In this document: positions 40,152 to 40,252 of the stretch, in pieces
Position numbering within the stretch: position 1 is the first letter of the stretch
Layout of the letters: every line of letters starts with the position of its first letter
Source: a virus
IMG/VR virus record: IMGVR_UViG_3300047121_000304
Location: 1-40,252 of that record
Strand: one strand, 5' to 3'
DNA: 40,252 nt
Position numbers and translations under genes: made by a program
The notes under the pieces: generated by a model
What the model saw: only the letters and a program-made list of their open reading frames with translations
What the model was told of the DNA's origin: nothing
The model's database searches: none

Positions 40152-40252
40152 AGACCAAAAAGCTGGAGTGTGGCGGGACTGCCGTTTACGCCGTGGACGC
40201 TAAAAGCAAACAGGAAGTTCAGGTTGCCTATATTGGGCCGGGACTGCCTGTG
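40148..40252 (+). CDS. N-terminal part of a small unknown protein (cut by window end)
   Basis: ATG 40148 overlaps the integrase stop (ATGA). Thirty-five codons are present: MKTKKLECGGTAVYAVDAKS followed by EVQVAYIGPGLPV. If the molecule is circular, the direct continuation stops at 25-27, but a one-base shift would continue into the protein-like frame 2-118. No family recognised. Confidence 0.5.
   Translation, partial: MKTKKLECGGTAVYAVDAKSKQEVQVAYIGPGLPV

Noticed and set aside
1-40252. tRNA genes
   Set aside because: No cloverleaf with T-loop GTTCRA and matching acceptor stem was recognised in the non-coding gaps, although an exhaustive scan was not possible by eye.

Overview
The window is an almost complete genome of a T7-like podovirus (Autographiviridae-type gene order). 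Nearly every base is coding and every credible gene lies on the + strand, usually with ATGA-type or short overlaps. The hallmarks are a single-subunit RNA polymerase, a T7-type SSB, endonuclease I, primase-helicase, family A DNA polymerase and 5'-3' exonuclease, and then the T7 virion order: portal, scaffold, capsid, tail tubular A, tail tubular B, internal virion proteins, small and large terminase. It also carries a tyrosine integrase, as many environmental T7-like phages do. The host cannot be read directly. The lipoproteins, spanin-like overlap and gp14-16-like proteins fit a Gram-negative host, and the holin and lysis-lipoprotein types are ones I associate with alphaproteobacterial phages (inference).

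Layout. (a) About 35.4-40.25 kb, continuing at 1-2.96 kb if the molecule is circularly permuted, is the early region. It holds small genes with near-identical AGGAGGATAA leaders, a DUF932 protein, a GP88-like Cys protein, tiny membrane proteins, a zinc-ribbon protein and the integrase, then small genes leading into the RNA polymerase. Four promoter-like sites of the form TTGACY-N16-TAAAYW (one with TAGACT) lie here. (b) 2.98-10.3 kb is DNA metabolism: SSB, Holliday-junction endonuclease, primase-helicase, polymerase, a LAGLIDADG-type ORF wedged between polymerase and exonuclease, a DUF4406 protein, a small lipoprotein and a MazG/DUF5664-type protein. (c) 10.3-31.2 kb is virion and lysis: small virion-like proteins and a LamG protein ahead of the portal, scaffold, a holin/overlapping-lipoprotein cassette inserted before the capsid, a structured leader, capsid, a strong terminator, tail proteins, internal virion proteins and terS. 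(d) 31.35-34.5 kb holds terL, a probable endolysin and an HExxE protein. (e) 33.94-35.48 kb is the main non-coding region, with a degenerate 12-bp repeat array, a structured RNA with its own terminator, three perfectly phased 34-bp repeats and further short repeat pairs.

Working together: host-type promoters would start the early genes, the phage RNA polymerase would then read the replication and virion genes, and a terminator after the capsid gene would keep capsid transcripts most abundant, as in T7. The most unusual points are a tail tubular A protein containing two gp11-like copies joined by a triple-repeat linker, LamG modules in tail tubular B and in a protein upstream of the portal while no gp17-type fibre gene is seen, the structured RNA near 34.6 kb with stretches resembling RNase P RNA, and the repeat-rich region that probably marks the real genome ends. 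The window ends look like an arbitrary linearisation point inside a small gene downstream of the integrase.
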